In this document: positions 35,655 to 44,604 of the stretch, piece after piece
Position numbering within the stretch: the first letter of the stretch is position 1
Layout of the letters: every line of letters starts with the position of its first letter
NCBI RefSeq assembly: GCF_000472385.1
Contig: NZ_AWZU01000001.1
Span: 349,371 to 413,370, forward strand
DNA: 64,000 nucleotides
Reading direction: 5' to 3'
Source of the DNA: Bradyrhizobium sp. ARR65
Lineage (GTDB): Bacteria; Pseudomonadota; Alphaproteobacteria; Rhizobiales; Xanthobacteraceae
Program-made: the position numbers and the translations under genes
The notes under the pieces: generated by a model
Told to the model about the DNA's origin: nothing
Databases searched by the model: none
What the model saw: only the letters and a program-made list of their open reading frames with translations

Positions 35655-36476
35655 TCAACCTGGCAGGTTCTGAATTCGACCCCAGGTGCTCTTGGTGCCC
35701 CAGATGCCCGAACGCAGTGCCTCAAGCTGCACAATCTGGCTGTGGTCGACGAAAAGGTTGATGTTGTTGCCATAGTTCTTGACGTACCATTCGAACACCG
35801 CGGGCTCCGCAGCTTCGAACATGACCTTCTCGAGCCCCAGCTGGTCGACGATTCTCGCCACCACATCGGTACGCCAGCTCCTGACGTTCTCGGTAATACC
35901 CTCGCTTTCGATCATGATCATATCGGCTCCGGCGTCGATGGTCCGCCTTGCCTGCGCGATGAGCCAGCCCACATCCTTGGTCCCCTCGCTCTCCAGCTCC
36001 TCGGCCGCGGTCGCGCCGCCGGCGCCGAACTGAATCCCGAGCTCGGGCTTGGCCTTCAGCCCTGCCGCCTTGACCTTCTCGATGAGGCGCAGCAGGGCAT
36101 CGGTCGGCAAGCTGATGAAGCCGGCCGACAGTTCGATCACATCGAACTGGAGCGCCTTTGCTTCCCCGATATAGCGATCGACAGCATCCGCTCCGAAGCG
36201 CAGCACGTTCTCGATCCAGCCGCCGGTGGAGACGTAGATATCATGATCGTGCGCGATCTTGTTGATGCCCTTGACTGCAGCCGGTGGCATCAGGGCAAAG
36301 GATCCGCCGGCAAACTTCAGACCGTCGATCCAGAAGCCAACGGTTTCCAGCAAGTCTTCGAGATGGCGCGGACCGTAGGCGCTATAGTAGGGACCACGGA
36401 TCTCAGTGAGGCCGATCCTGCGCGGCTTGTCCGGACGCGCAGCGCGGGGAATAAAGGAAAACGTTGTTTCTGCCAT
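35655..36476 (-). CDS. Phosphosulfolactate synthase-like protein (ComA family)
   Basis: 273 residues, full length for the ComA family, a TIM barrel that in archaea adds sulfite to phosphoenolpyruvate as the first step of coenzyme M synthesis. Family segments: GLTEIRGPYYS, DGLKFAGGSFALMP, IYVSTGGWIENVL, DVIELSAGFISLP, KPELGIQFGAGG, MIMIESEGITENV and VMFEAAEPAVFEWYVKNYG. The start at 36476 has GAGGAGAACTCCG upstream. The MmgE/PrpD gene ends 11 bp upstream, so the two are one operon. The reaction here need not be coenzyme M synthesis. Confidence 0.9.
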   Translation of the reverse strand: MAETTFSFIPRAARPDKPRRIGLTEIRGPYYSAYGPRHLEDLLETVGFWIDGLKFAGGSFALMPPAAVKGINKIAHDHDIYVSTGGWIENVLRFGADAVDRYIGEAKALQFDVIELSAGFISLPTDALLRLIEKVKAAGLKAKPELGIQFGAGGATAAEELESEGTKDVGWLIAQARRTIDAGADMIMIESEGITENVRSWRTDVVARIVDQLGLEKVMFEAAEPAVFEWYVKNYGNNINLFVDHSQIVQLEALRSGIWGTKSTWGRIQNLPG

Positions 36477-36487
36477 CGGAGTTCTCC

Positions 36488-37876
36488 TCAGATATGCTCG
36501 CCTCCTACGGCCGGCAATTGGATAGTGCCGAGAAGCGATGCGAGGGCGGCAACCGGACGCGCTTCCAGCGTTGCGATGACCTCGGCCAATGCGTCGCGTT
36601 CGGAGGGGTATGTAAAGGCGGACGTCACGCGATCGAACTTGCTGCGCGCCGTGGCCCAATCGAAGGGTCTGGTATGAAAGCCGTGATAATCGTCCCGCCG
36701 CGCGCGAAGCACAATCCCGTCCTGCCGCTCCACTTCGAGCTCGGCAGGAAGCCGCTGCGGGAATTGCGCCGAAAGGCCTGGATCGGGCGTGACCGTCACC
36801 TTGCGGAGCAATCTCTGGACATCGTCGGCAGCGATCCGTTCGGGTGCGAATTGCGCCGGCTGCACTTCCCCGTCGATCAGCGCGATGGCCAGCACGTAGG
36901 GCAGACTGTGATCTGCCTCCTCCTTGGTTCGGACGATTCGCTTGTCACCCTCTTGTCCGCCGCCAATGATGCGATGAGCTACCGCAAACGTCTTGAGCCG
37001 TATTGCAGCGACAGCGGACGCGTCAAAGCCCGGGCGAGCATGTATGTCGAGCGCCGCGTCGATTGCCGATTGGGCGTGGATCTCGGCATTGTGCTGCTTC
37101 ACGTCGCTTCGTCGCACGCCTTCCAGATTCTCCTCTCGCCAGTCGATCTCGAAGGGGCCGGCGATCACCTCTTTAAATCCGTTGACGCCCTCGAACACAG
37201 CTTCGGGCCCCGTGACGCCTCGGCTCGCGAGCAGCGCGGCGTGTGTCGCCGACATCGCGACATTCGGATAGGCGAGTCCCTTCCAATTGGACAGGGCGCC
37301 CGTGCGCGTGACCCGCAGCGCATTGTTGGCCGTACCGCTGATGGCGATCGCGTGCGCGATCTGCGCGCGCGGCAGACCAAGCGCCTTGGCCGCGCCCGCA
37401 GCGGCCGCGTACGCCCCTTGCGTGGTATGGTCAAAGCCCTTTTCGCGGACCGGAGCGAGGTCGCTCAATCGGATGTGAATCTGGTAGGCGACCGCGAGCG
37501 CGGTGAGAAATTCGGCCCCGCTCGCCCCACGCATCTCGGACGTCGCCAGGACGGCGCCGAGATTGTCGGATGGATGGCACGTCTCACCGGGAGCGATATA
37601 GCTGTCCATGAAATCGAGGTAACGGCTGAGAGCGCCATTGTAGAACGCGGCGCGGTCCGGCGCGGTGCGGCCGCCGCCAATGAGCGTCGAATGAGGGCAG
37701 CCGCCAAGCTCGTCGACGAGGTTGCGGATCGCTGCGACCGGCGGAGCGCTCAGGGCCCCGATGGCCACCCCGACCGTATCCAGAACACGGACCTTCAATT
37801 GCTCCAGCGCCGGCTCACTCAAGTCCCCGAGCCGGGCACGTTCCACAAACCTCGCAAGTTCCAATACTTCGGTCAT
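36488..37876 (-). CDS. MmgE/PrpD family protein (2-methylcitrate dehydratase-like)
   Basis: 462 residues. MmgE/PrpD fold: LKVRVLDTVGVAIGAL, GGRTAPDRAAFYNGALSRYLDFMDSY, ETCHPSDNLGAVLA, AYQIHIRLSDL, KGFDHTTQGAYAAAAGAAKA and VFEGVNGFKEVIAG. Characterised members dehydrate or isomerise tricarboxylic and related acids such as cis-aconitate and 2-methylcitrate. Here it is the first gene of an operon with the ComA-like protein and not with propionate genes, so a carboxylic or sulfonic acid intermediate is the likely substrate. The start at 37876 has GGGTGG upstream. Confidence 0.93.
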   Translation of the reverse strand: MTEVLELARFVERARLGDLSEPALEQLKVRVLDTVGVAIGALSAPPVAAIRNLVDELGGCPHSTLIGGGRTAPDRAAFYNGALSRYLDFMDSYIAPGETCHPSDNLGAVLATSEMRGASGAEFLTALAVAYQIHIRLSDLAPVREKGFDHTTQGAYAAAAGAAKALGLPRAQIAHAIAISGTANNALRVTRTGALSNWKGLAYPNVAMSATHAALLASRGVTGPEAVFEGVNGFKEVIAGPFEIDWREENLEGVRRSDVKQHNAEIHAQSAIDAALDIHARPGFDASAVAAIRLKTFAVAHRIIGGGQEGDKRIVRTKEEADHSLPYVLAIALIDGEVQPAQFAPERIAADDVQRLLRKVTVTPDPGLSAQFPQRLPAELEVERQDGIVLRARRDDYHGFHTRPFDWATARSKFDRVTSAFTYPSERDALAEVIATLEARPVAALASLLGTIQLPAVGGEHI

Positions 37877-38011
37877 AAACCACCCTGTCCAGCCAGTCGC
37901 AATCTGGTGTCGGGCTCTGCGGGTCAAACCGCTTTACGACCATTGGATGCCACCTGCCGCTCAAGTGATCGCTGATCAGAAAATCAGGTCGGAACGCGAG
38001 CCAAGGTGGCC

Positions 38012-38027
38012 GTACCGTATGCGGTAC
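38012..38027. promoter_or_regulatory. Palindrome GTACCG-TATG-CGGTAC upstream of the MmgE/ComA operon
   Basis: Perfect 6-bp inverted arms with a 4-nt centre, 135 bp upstream of the MmgE/PrpD start, shaped like an operator for a dimeric TetR or GntR repressor. It is followed by GGATTTTT on the plus strand, so a weak terminator is the alternative, but the stem is only 6 bp. The 400-bp region 37877-38276 holds nothing else recognisable. Confidence 0.4.
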
Positions 38028-38276
38028 AGGATTTTTCGAGCGGGCGACCTACATCCTCCAGCGTAAATGTGGGGCATGGCTGAAGGTTTCACGCGCCGAG
38101 TATCGTTTTCCGTGCCAACACAAGGAATCCTTCCGCGCCTACGTACCTTCCTGCACTCGGTCGGCTAATGATCGCTCATGTTCGTCTTGTCCGGTCCGTC
38201 AAAGGTCGCCGCGCCAGCCCACACGATGGCAGCCCTCGCCACCACGGGCCAGTAGCTCACCTGATCTCATCGCGGC

Positions 38277-39332
38277 TCAGGCCGGAGTTCGAGCGGATGT
38301 TGGAGCTTGGGTCGCCGCGACGGCAGCAGGTTTGCCCTTCACCAATGGCGCTAGGCCCAAGGCTGTAAGCAGATGCAGTCGCGCCAGCACCGCATGCGCC
38401 ACCAACGGAAGGATGACGCCGGCAGCGGTGCCGGCGAACAGGTAAGCCCAGGGCTGCGGCGGCACATGCAGCTTGAGCATGACGATGCGCATGCCCGAGC
38501 CCGCAAGGATGTGGAGTACGTAGATCGTCATCGACGTTACGCCTATCACAGCAAGCCAGCGGTAACGCTTGTCATCGAGCAATTTGCAGAGGGCCAGGGT
38601 TCCGCCAATTCCAAGCATACAGGCCGGCAGCGACGCCAGCCCATTGGCATCCATGTCCGACAGATAGCCACCCAGCGCCACCGCGCCTGCGAAGGCGAGC
38701 ACGATGAGTGCCAGCACGGACCAGCCAGAAGGTCGCCAGGCCGCGGTGGCGCCCGCGCCGTAAAGCCCGGCGACATAAAAAACGAAGTGATGCAATGTGA
38801 GCGGCAGACCTGCCTGGACCGGCAGCAGCAGGAACACCGCAAGGGCGATGAACGCGATCGCGATCATCGCCTTCCGTGAGGGGACAAGGGCCGCCATTAC
38901 GTGGCAGATCATCAGCGCGTAAAGAAACCAGAACTGTGCGATCGGGCGATACCAGATCGCGGCAAGATCGCTCGGGAGGATCGGGATATTGGCATCACGC
39001 GACAGCAGCATGGTCGTGCCGCCCTGGACGAGCGACCACAGCACATATGGATAGGCAATCGTCCATGCCTTACCCTCCAGGAAAGATCGCGCGCCGCGCC
39101 GAAGGCTGTGCTGCACGTTCAATCCAGCAAGAAAGAAGAACAGTGGCATGTGGAAGGTATAGAGCGTGTAGTCCATCCACTGCGCGGCTGGCCCATCAGG
39201 AAAAACATTTGCGCGCACCAGTCCGCCCAGGACGTGACCATACACCACCAGGATTATGCCGATGCCGCGCGCGAAATCGATCCATCTCGTCCGCGTGGCA
39301 TCTGCCGCCGGCCTCAGGTCGCCCGATTTCAT
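38277..39332 (-). CDS. Acyltransferase 3 family membrane protein
   Basis: 351 residues, about ten membrane helices. Acyltransferase_3 motifs: RWIDFARGIGIILVVYGHVLGG with the conserved histidine, TLYTFHMPLFFFLAG, AQFWFLYALMICHV and SMTIYVLHILAGSGM. These enzymes acylate exported polysaccharides or lipids. The start at 39332 (MKSGDLRP) is 10 bp after the flippase stop, so the two are one operon and probably modify and export the same glycan. The C-terminal tail is Ala/Pro/Thr-rich. Confidence 0.92.
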   Translation of the reverse strand: MKSGDLRPAADATRTRWIDFARGIGIILVVYGHVLGGLVRANVFPDGPAAQWMDYTLYTFHMPLFFFLAGLNVQHSLRRGARSFLEGKAWTIAYPYVLWSLVQGGTTMLLSRDANIPILPSDLAAIWYRPIAQFWFLYALMICHVMAALVPSRKAMIAIAFIALAVFLLLPVQAGLPLTLHHFVFYVAGLYGAGATAAWRPSGWSVLALIVLAFAGAVALGGYLSDMDANGLASLPACMLGIGGTLALCKLLDDKRYRWLAVIGVTSMTIYVLHILAGSGMRIVMLKLHVPPQPWAYLFAGTAAGVILPLVAHAVLARLHLLTALGLAPLVKGKPAAVAATQAPTSARTPA

Positions 39333-39342
39333 GGAACTGCGC

Positions 39343-40857
39343 CTACACGGTTGCATGGCGGCTTGATTGCCTCGCACTCAATGTGCCTGGCCTGATCATC
39401 TGTGCTGCTCGTTGAGCATTCCTGATTATTCTGCGGCCAGGCCGAGTGGCGCATAAAGCGAGACCAGCACCCGAATAAGCCGTCAGCAAGCCGATGGTCA
39501 GCGCGATCAACGGATGCAGCGCGAGTCGGTGAACTTGGTACGACGCTCCATAGAGGAGCGCCGCCGACACAATGATGGAGAGGCCAATAGGAAACAGCAT
39601 GTTGAGAAAGTGCGACAATGAAACCGGTCCGTGGCGAGTTGCGCCCCACAGGGTCAAGCCATGTATCGGGATCGAAAAGATCGCCGCCGACACCGCCACC
39701 CCTACCGGACCCCAAAGCAAACCGAGCACAAGGGACAGCACCGACAGGACCTGTCCAACGAGACCATAACGAAGCATCTGGTCCGTGCGGCCCTGGCTTA
39801 CAAACAACCACGACGCCGCCGTTCCCGCAGGAGCCAGCAAGCCCGCCACCGAAAACCATCTTACGATGTCCGAAGCGGCGATCCACTCGCTGCCGTACAG
39901 CACCTGGACGGCGTAATCGGACATGAACGCGAGGCACACGAGGCCGGGCGTGAGAAAGAGAATGAGTGCCTCCGAAAATTGAAGATGCGCCTGGCGGTAC
40001 TGGTTAAGGTCGGCGTACAGCCGAGCCAACGATGTCTCCGCAATCCGGGAAAGTGGAGTGAGGAACTGGACGGATGACATGCTGACAAGCTTGTAGCCCC
40101 TGTCGAACAGCCCGACCTGCTGCGCTCCGAATAATCGGCCGATGAGGAGCGGACTGAGACTCGTCGCCGCGAACGAGGCGATTGAGAGTCCCGTAAGATG
40201 CGCGCCGAACCTCATGAGGGGCAGCGCTTTGGCCAGCGCATGCGGCCGCGCCGGACGAAACGGTGACAAGGTCCAAGCGAGCAAGCCGGCAGTAAGGGCA
40301 TGCACCATTTGTCCGATGACGATCGCCCAATAACCGAAATTCAGCTGCGCTGCAGAGATTGAGGCGATGGCGTTTGCGAGAACCGGCGCGATATCGATGA
40401 GCAGGATCGGAACCGTTTGCATGCGCCTGTGCATCAATGCCACTTGTTGAAAAGACAGGCTGTTGACAACGATTACCAGTGAGAGTGCAGCCAGCACCTC
40501 GGCGACCCTGTGATCGTTGTAAAAGCTGGCAAGGGCCGGAGCAAGCAACAGCAGCACCAAGGCCAGGACGCAGCCGAGCGCGAAATTGATCCAAAAAATG
40601 TTGTTGCTGTCATCCACGCTCAAGGATGGGCTCTGTATCACTGCTTGCGAAAGGCCGAGATCGTTGAATAAGCAGCACAGGCCGAAAATCGGCGCGCACA
40701 TGGCGACAATGCCAAAGTCGGCTGGGCCAAGCAGGCGAGCAAGGACGACCTGTGATCCCAGCAGCAGCAACGACTTTGCGAACTGAACGGCGACGCTGGA
40801 CACGGCCCAGCGGGAAGCGACTGCCATAACGTCTGTGGGTCTTGCGGCGGCGGTCAT
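39343..40857 (-). CDS. Polysaccharide/lipopolysaccharide flippase (Wzx-like, MOP superfamily)
   Basis: 504 residues with about 14 hydrophobic segments. N-terminal SVAVQFAKSLLLLGSQVVLARLLGPADFGIVAM is the hallmark of the Polysacc_synt family; LSQAVIQSPSLSVDDSNNIFWINF and GLFDRGYKLVSMSS follow. It should flip lipid-linked oligosaccharides. It is co-transcribed with the acyltransferase and divergent from a methyltransferase gene, so this is a small surface-glycan module; glycosyltransferases lie elsewhere. Confidence 0.92.
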   Translation of the reverse strand: MTAAARPTDVMAVASRWAVSSVAVQFAKSLLLLGSQVVLARLLGPADFGIVAMCAPIFGLCCLFNDLGLSQAVIQSPSLSVDDSNNIFWINFALGCVLALVLLLLAPALASFYNDHRVAEVLAALSLVIVVNSLSFQQVALMHRRMQTVPILLIDIAPVLANAIASISAAQLNFGYWAIVIGQMVHALTAGLLAWTLSPFRPARPHALAKALPLMRFGAHLTGLSIASFAATSLSPLLIGRLFGAQQVGLFDRGYKLVSMSSVQFLTPLSRIAETSLARLYADLNQYRQAHLQFSEALILFLTPGLVCLAFMSDYAVQVLYGSEWIAASDIVRWFSVAGLLAPAGTAASWLFVSQGRTDQMLRYGLVGQVLSVLSLVLGLLWGPVGVAVSAAIFSIPIHGLTLWGATRHGPVSLSHFLNMLFPIGLSIIVSAALLYGASYQVHRLALHPLIALTIGLLTAYSGAGLALCATRPGRRIIRNAQRAAQMIRPGTLSARQSSRHATV

Positions 40858-41090
40858 CGTCGGTGCTTGTCTTCTTCGCTAGCCGGCGGGACGAAATGCA
40901 GCGGCTGTGGCTCTATTCGATAGGACCGGATTAGCAGGAAAAGAGCAGCGGCAACGACGATATGGCAGAGATTGGTTAATCCAGATGTTAACTAAAGGGA
41001 AAGTATCTGCTTTCGCCGGCGGCGGTATGGCGATAGTCGAATCAGACCCGGCCATCTGGTGAACAACCGGGTTCTTTATTGGAGCCCAAA

Positions 41091-42266
41091 GTGGTTGAGG
41101 GTATCACTTGCTCGTCGCCTGAGGCATTGACCGGCCAGCATGCATTCGGGACAGATCGCGACGAACCCGAATGCCCGGCGTGCAAGTCGCGGTCGCTGGC
41201 ATCGTTGCGAACAGTCTCCGCTCGCGAAGCAGCTCAGTTCTTCGCACCAGAGCGCGCGGATGCCGAGAGCCACGAACGGATCTTTGCGTGCGTAACCTCC
41301 CTGTGGGGCGGGCAAACCTGCCATATCATGAGCTGCAGGGATTGCGGCTTTGGATTTGCTTGGCCTTTCGTGGCTGGAAACGCAGAGTTCTATAACTTCA
41401 CCGGAGCCGCAGGAGTTTACCCCAGGTCCAAATGGGAATTTGCGCGTACCGCAGCTGAGGTCGAGCGTCTGAACAGACCCGGGGCAAAGGTGCTGGAGGT
41501 GGGCGCCGGGAATGGATACTTCCTCGATCTGATCTGTCCCAGCCTCGTTCGCGCAGAGGACGTGATAGCGCTTGAGTACAATGAAAAATCAATTCCGATC
41601 CTGAGAGGTAAGGGATATCAGGCGCTTTCGGTCGATCTCCGGGATAAGGCCTTGGACGGTTATCGCGCGTCCTTCGATTTCATTTTTCTGTTCCAGATCG
41701 TCGAGCATCTTGACGGTCTCGACGAGTTGTTCGGTCGAATCCGCTCGTTACTGAAAGCGGGTGGTTCGGCATTTTGCGCCGTGCCGAACCAAGCTCGAAT
41801 TGAATACCAGGAAGCAAACCGGTCCGTCCCGGACCTTCCGCCCAATCATATCGGCCGGTGGACGCCACAGGCCTTCGAGGCGGTTTGCCGACGCAACGGT
41901 TTGATGGCCCAATCAGCCGAACTTGAGCCGTTAAGCTGGGGTGAATTCCTGTCGCACGACATTTCCTACAGCCATATCCGGCGCACCCAGCTAGATCCGG
42001 ACGGCATCATAGCTCGAATTCGAAGTCTGCCGCGCGGCCGAACACGGCGGCTGATGGAGGCGGCTCTCGCAGCACTGTTCATCCCCACTCGGTTGTCGGC
42101 TTGGCGCCACGCCTACAGAAATCGCGAAAAACTTGGGGCTTCCCTGTGGGTCCGGTTAGACCGGTGTGAACGGCCAGACATCGCCGAGCTGCAGGACGCG
42201 GAACTGGCCCCGGCCGTGACTGCGGGCAGTTCGTCACCGGCGGAATCGGAGGCGATGTTCTCCTGA
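41091..42266 (+). CDS. Class I SAM-dependent methyltransferase with a zinc-ribbon-like N-terminus
   Basis: 391 residues. N-terminal cysteine pairs ECPACKSR and CRDCGFGF look like a metal-binding knuckle, as in sugar and O-antigen methyltransferases. The SAM domain follows: KVLEVGAGNGYFLDLI, VIALEYNEKSIPILRGKGY, FDFIFLFQIVEHLDGLDELF, LLKAGGSAFCAVPNQ. GTG 41091 is chosen because GGAG lies 6 nt upstream; a TTG at 41079 is the alternative. The last ~50 codons overlap the 3' end of the convergent MFS gene. It probably decorates the glycan handled by the neighbouring flippase. Confidence 0.85.
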   Translation: MVEGITCSSPEALTGQHAFGTDRDEPECPACKSRSLASLRTVSAREAAQFFAPERADAESHERIFACVTSLWGGQTCHIMSCRDCGFGFAWPFVAGNAEFYNFTGAAGVYPRSKWEFARTAAEVERLNRPGAKVLEVGAGNGYFLDLICPSLVRAEDVIALEYNEKSIPILRGKGYQALSVDLRDKALDGYRASFDFIFLFQIVEHLDGLDELFGRIRSLLKAGGSAFCAVPNQARIEYQEANRSVPDLPPNHIGRWTPQAFEAVCRRNGLMAQSAELEPLSWGEFLSHDISYSHIRRTQLDPDGIIARIRSLPRGRTRRLMEAALAALFIPTRLSAWRHAYRNREKLGASLWVRLDRCERPDIAELQDAELAPAVTAGSSSPAESEAMFS

Positions 42267-43543
42267 TAGGTCTCCGGCCCGATCCAGATCGCTGCCACCG
42301 TGCAAGCGGCAAGGAACATTGCGTAGCAGGCGACCGGCCACCACGCTCCGTAGGCCGCCACCAGCGCGGTCGCCACGAACGGCGCGGGGCCGCCCGAAAG
42401 CAGTGAGCCGAGTTCGCGCGCAAAGGCGAAGCCGGCGAAGCGGCGCTGCGGCGGGAACAGCTCGGCGAAGTAGGCCGCCTGCGGCCCGAACATCGCCGCC
42501 GTCACCACGGCACGGGCGAGGATGAAGGCGAGCGCTATCATGATCCACTGCTTGGTGCCGACCATCCAGAAGAACGGAAACGCCAGTGCGAGACCCGCGA
42601 GCGCGCCGAACATGTAGACCGGCCTTCGCCCGATCCGGTCCGACAAGGCGGCAAAACCGAGAATGGCGAACAGCTCGATCGTGAATGCCAGCATCAATGC
42701 GCTCAGCGCATCCGATTTCGGCACGCCCACCGTGCTGATGACATAGCTCAGGCCGAACACAGGGAAGAAGTAGCCGAGCCCATTCTCGGCCATGCGCGCG
42801 CCCAGCACGACCAGGAAGTTGCGCGGGTGCTGACGCAGCGCCTCCATCGCCGGATTGCTCTCCACCTTGCCGCGCGCGACAACGGCCTCGGTATAGATCG
42901 GCGTTTCGCTCACGCGCAGGCGGACGAAGATGCCGACGAGAATCAACAGGAAGCTCGCCAGGAAGGGCAGGCGCCAGCCCCAGTCCATCAGGTCTTGGCG
43001 CGGCAGCATCGTCACCAGGGCGAAAGCACCGGCGGCGAGCAGATTGCCGACCGAGACGCCAAGTGGCGCGAAGCCGCCCCAGAAGCCGCGGTGCCTCGGC
43101 GGCGCATTCTCGACGAGATAGATCACCGCGCCGCCATATTCGGCGCCGGCGCCAATGCCCTGGATGACGCGCATCGCGACCAGCAGGATCGGCGCCCAGA
43201 CGCCGATCTGTGTGTAAGTCGGCAGCAAACCGATCGCGGTGGTGCCAATGCCGATCATCAGAAGGGTTGCGACTAGCACCGGCTTGCGGCCATAGCGATC
43301 GCCAAGGATCCCGAACAGAAGACCGCCGAGCGGCCGGACCACGAAGCCGACGCCAAAAGTGAGAAACGATAGCAGAGTGCCGACAACTGGATCGCTCTTC
43401 GGAAAGAAGAGATCGCCGAACACCAGCGCCGCGGCCGTTCCGTAGAGGAAGAAGTCGTACCATTCGAGCGCTGATCCGATGCTCGCAGCAAGGATCACAC
43501 GCAAGCGCGATTTACCGGCTCCGCCGGTTGCCATCTTGGTCAT
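42113..43543 (-). CDS. MFS transporter, metabolite:H+ symporter (MHS) family
   Basis: 476 residues, 12 membrane helices. MHS signature: ASIGSALEWYDFFLYGTAAALVFGDLFFP, GDRYGRKPVLVATLLMIGIGT, GAEYGGAVIYLVENAPPRHRGFWGG. Such proteins import organic acids, polyols or betaine-type compounds. The transporter proper ends near YQENIAS; the remaining ~45 residues are Ser-rich and lie antisense to the methyltransferase gene. It is downstream of the PhyH gene on the same strand, 82 bp away, and likely delivers the dioxygenase substrate. Confidence 0.93.
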   Translation of the reverse strand: MTKMATGGAGKSRLRVILAASIGSALEWYDFFLYGTAAALVFGDLFFPKSDPVVGTLLSFLTFGVGFVVRPLGGLLFGILGDRYGRKPVLVATLLMIGIGTTAIGLLPTYTQIGVWAPILLVAMRVIQGIGAGAEYGGAVIYLVENAPPRHRGFWGGFAPLGVSVGNLLAAGAFALVTMLPRQDLMDWGWRLPFLASFLLILVGIFVRLRVSETPIYTEAVVARGKVESNPAMEALRQHPRNFLVVLGARMAENGLGYFFPVFGLSYVISTVGVPKSDALSALMLAFTIELFAILGFAALSDRIGRRPVYMFGALAGLALAFPFFWMVGTKQWIMIALAFILARAVVTAAMFGPQAAYFAELFPPQRRFAGFAFARELGSLLSGGPAPFVATALVAAYGAWWPVACYAMFLAACTVAAIWIGPETYQENIASDSAGDELPAVTAGASSASCSSAMSGRSHRSNRTHREAPSFSRFL

Positions 43544-43625
43544 TCGTTTCCCCGGAATGTTGTTTGTTATGTTGTCTTGAAAGCAGTAATGCCCGCGGCG
43601 TCACCCGCGGGCATCGTCGTTTTGG

Positions 43626-44495
43626 TTACGCGGCACGCGTAAAGTAGGACTTCTTCGCCGCCGACTGGGTCTCGTAAATTGAGCCTTGTCGCTTCGCCGG
43701 AGGAAGAGGCATCCGCACCGGCACGTTGGCGAGCCGCGGAGTGATCACTGAAGGCCCTGCGAGCAGGCGGCTGTCGAATTCGGCAAAATCCTTCACGCCC
43801 ATCAGCGGCCAGGCGTCGCTGGCGGCGACTTCGTAAAACAGGAGATTGCGCGGCCTGTTCGACGTGTTCGTTGCGGAGCCATGGAGCGCCCGCACGTGGT
43901 GGAATGACATGCTGCCCGCCTTACCCATGCAGGGCACCGCGCGCTTGATCTCGTCCTGGATCAGATCGGGATCGATCAAGCCCGCGAAGCAGCCGTCGTC
44001 GCCATGATGGTTCCACACCTCGCGGGTGTGGGTACCCGGCGTCACCAGCATCGGGCCATTCTCAAGATCGCAATCGTCGAGCAGCACGCCGATCGCGAGC
44101 ACATCGTCATTGGTGTGTGGATAGAAAGCCCAGTCCTGATGCCACTCGACCGGCGAGCCATATTGCGCGGATTTCATGTTCAGCTTCGAGCCATGCAGGC
44201 GCAGCCCGGGGCCGATCAGCTTGGTGAGGATCGAGATCACGACCGGGCTGCGGACGATCTCATCGAAAATCGGATGCACCTTATGCGGCGCCTTGATGCG
44301 GCGGACCCGCGGGTTCTCCGGCGTGTGGCTGGGCTCGAGGTCGTAGACGTCGGTGTGCTCGGTGACTTCGGCCGCGCCGGCGACCAGTTCGGCGAGAACG
44401 GCACGCACCCTTTCGAGCGTGTCCCTGTCAAGCACGTCGGGGACGACGATCACCCCATCGCGCCTATAGGCCTGAACCAAGTCGTCCGAAATCAT
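43626..44495 (-). CDS. Phytanoyl-CoA dioxygenase (PhyH) family protein
   Basis: 289 residues. Fe(II)/2-oxoglutarate-dependent dioxygenase with WHQDWAFYPHTNDDVLAIGV (HxD metal ligands), ENGPMLVTPGTHTREVW and a distal SFHHVRALHGSATNTSNRPR holding the third histidine and the 2-oxoglutarate arginine. It oxidises small organic molecules; the substrate is unknown. The start at 44495 has AAGGGAG upstream. It is divergent from a LacI regulator with twin operators in between, and upstream of the MHS transporter. Confidence 0.95.
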   Translation of the reverse strand: MISDDLVQAYRRDGVIVVPDVLDRDTLERVRAVLAELVAGAAEVTEHTDVYDLEPSHTPENPRVRRIKAPHKVHPIFDEIVRSPVVISILTKLIGPGLRLHGSKLNMKSAQYGSPVEWHQDWAFYPHTNDDVLAIGVLLDDCDLENGPMLVTPGTHTREVWNHHGDDGCFAGLIDPDLIQDEIKRAVPCMGKAGSMSFHHVRALHGSATNTSNRPRNLLFYEVAASDAWPLMGVKDFAEFDSRLLAGPSVITPRLANVPVRMPLPPAKRQGSIYETQSAAKKSYFTRAA

Positions 44496-44527
44496 GCAGC
44501 TTCTCCCTTAGCATTAGCAATTGTGTT

Positions 44528-44566
44528 AATGTTAGCGCTAACATTGCGTATGTTAGCGCTAACATA
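44528..44566. promoter_or_regulatory. Two perfect 18-bp LacI-type operators in the divergent promoter region
   Basis: AATGTTAGCGCTAACATT (44528-44545) and TATGTTAGCGCTAACATA (44549-44566) are both perfect palindromes sharing TGTTAGCGCTAACA. Their centres are 21 bp apart, two helical turns, so two dimers would sit on the same face. The central CG step is typical of LacI/GalR operators. The sites lie 32 bp from the PhyH start and 38 bp from the lacI start. Confidence 0.9.
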
Positions 44567-44604
44567 GCGGATAAGCAAGCTGGAATCGTGCAAGCTTTCG
44601 CGCC

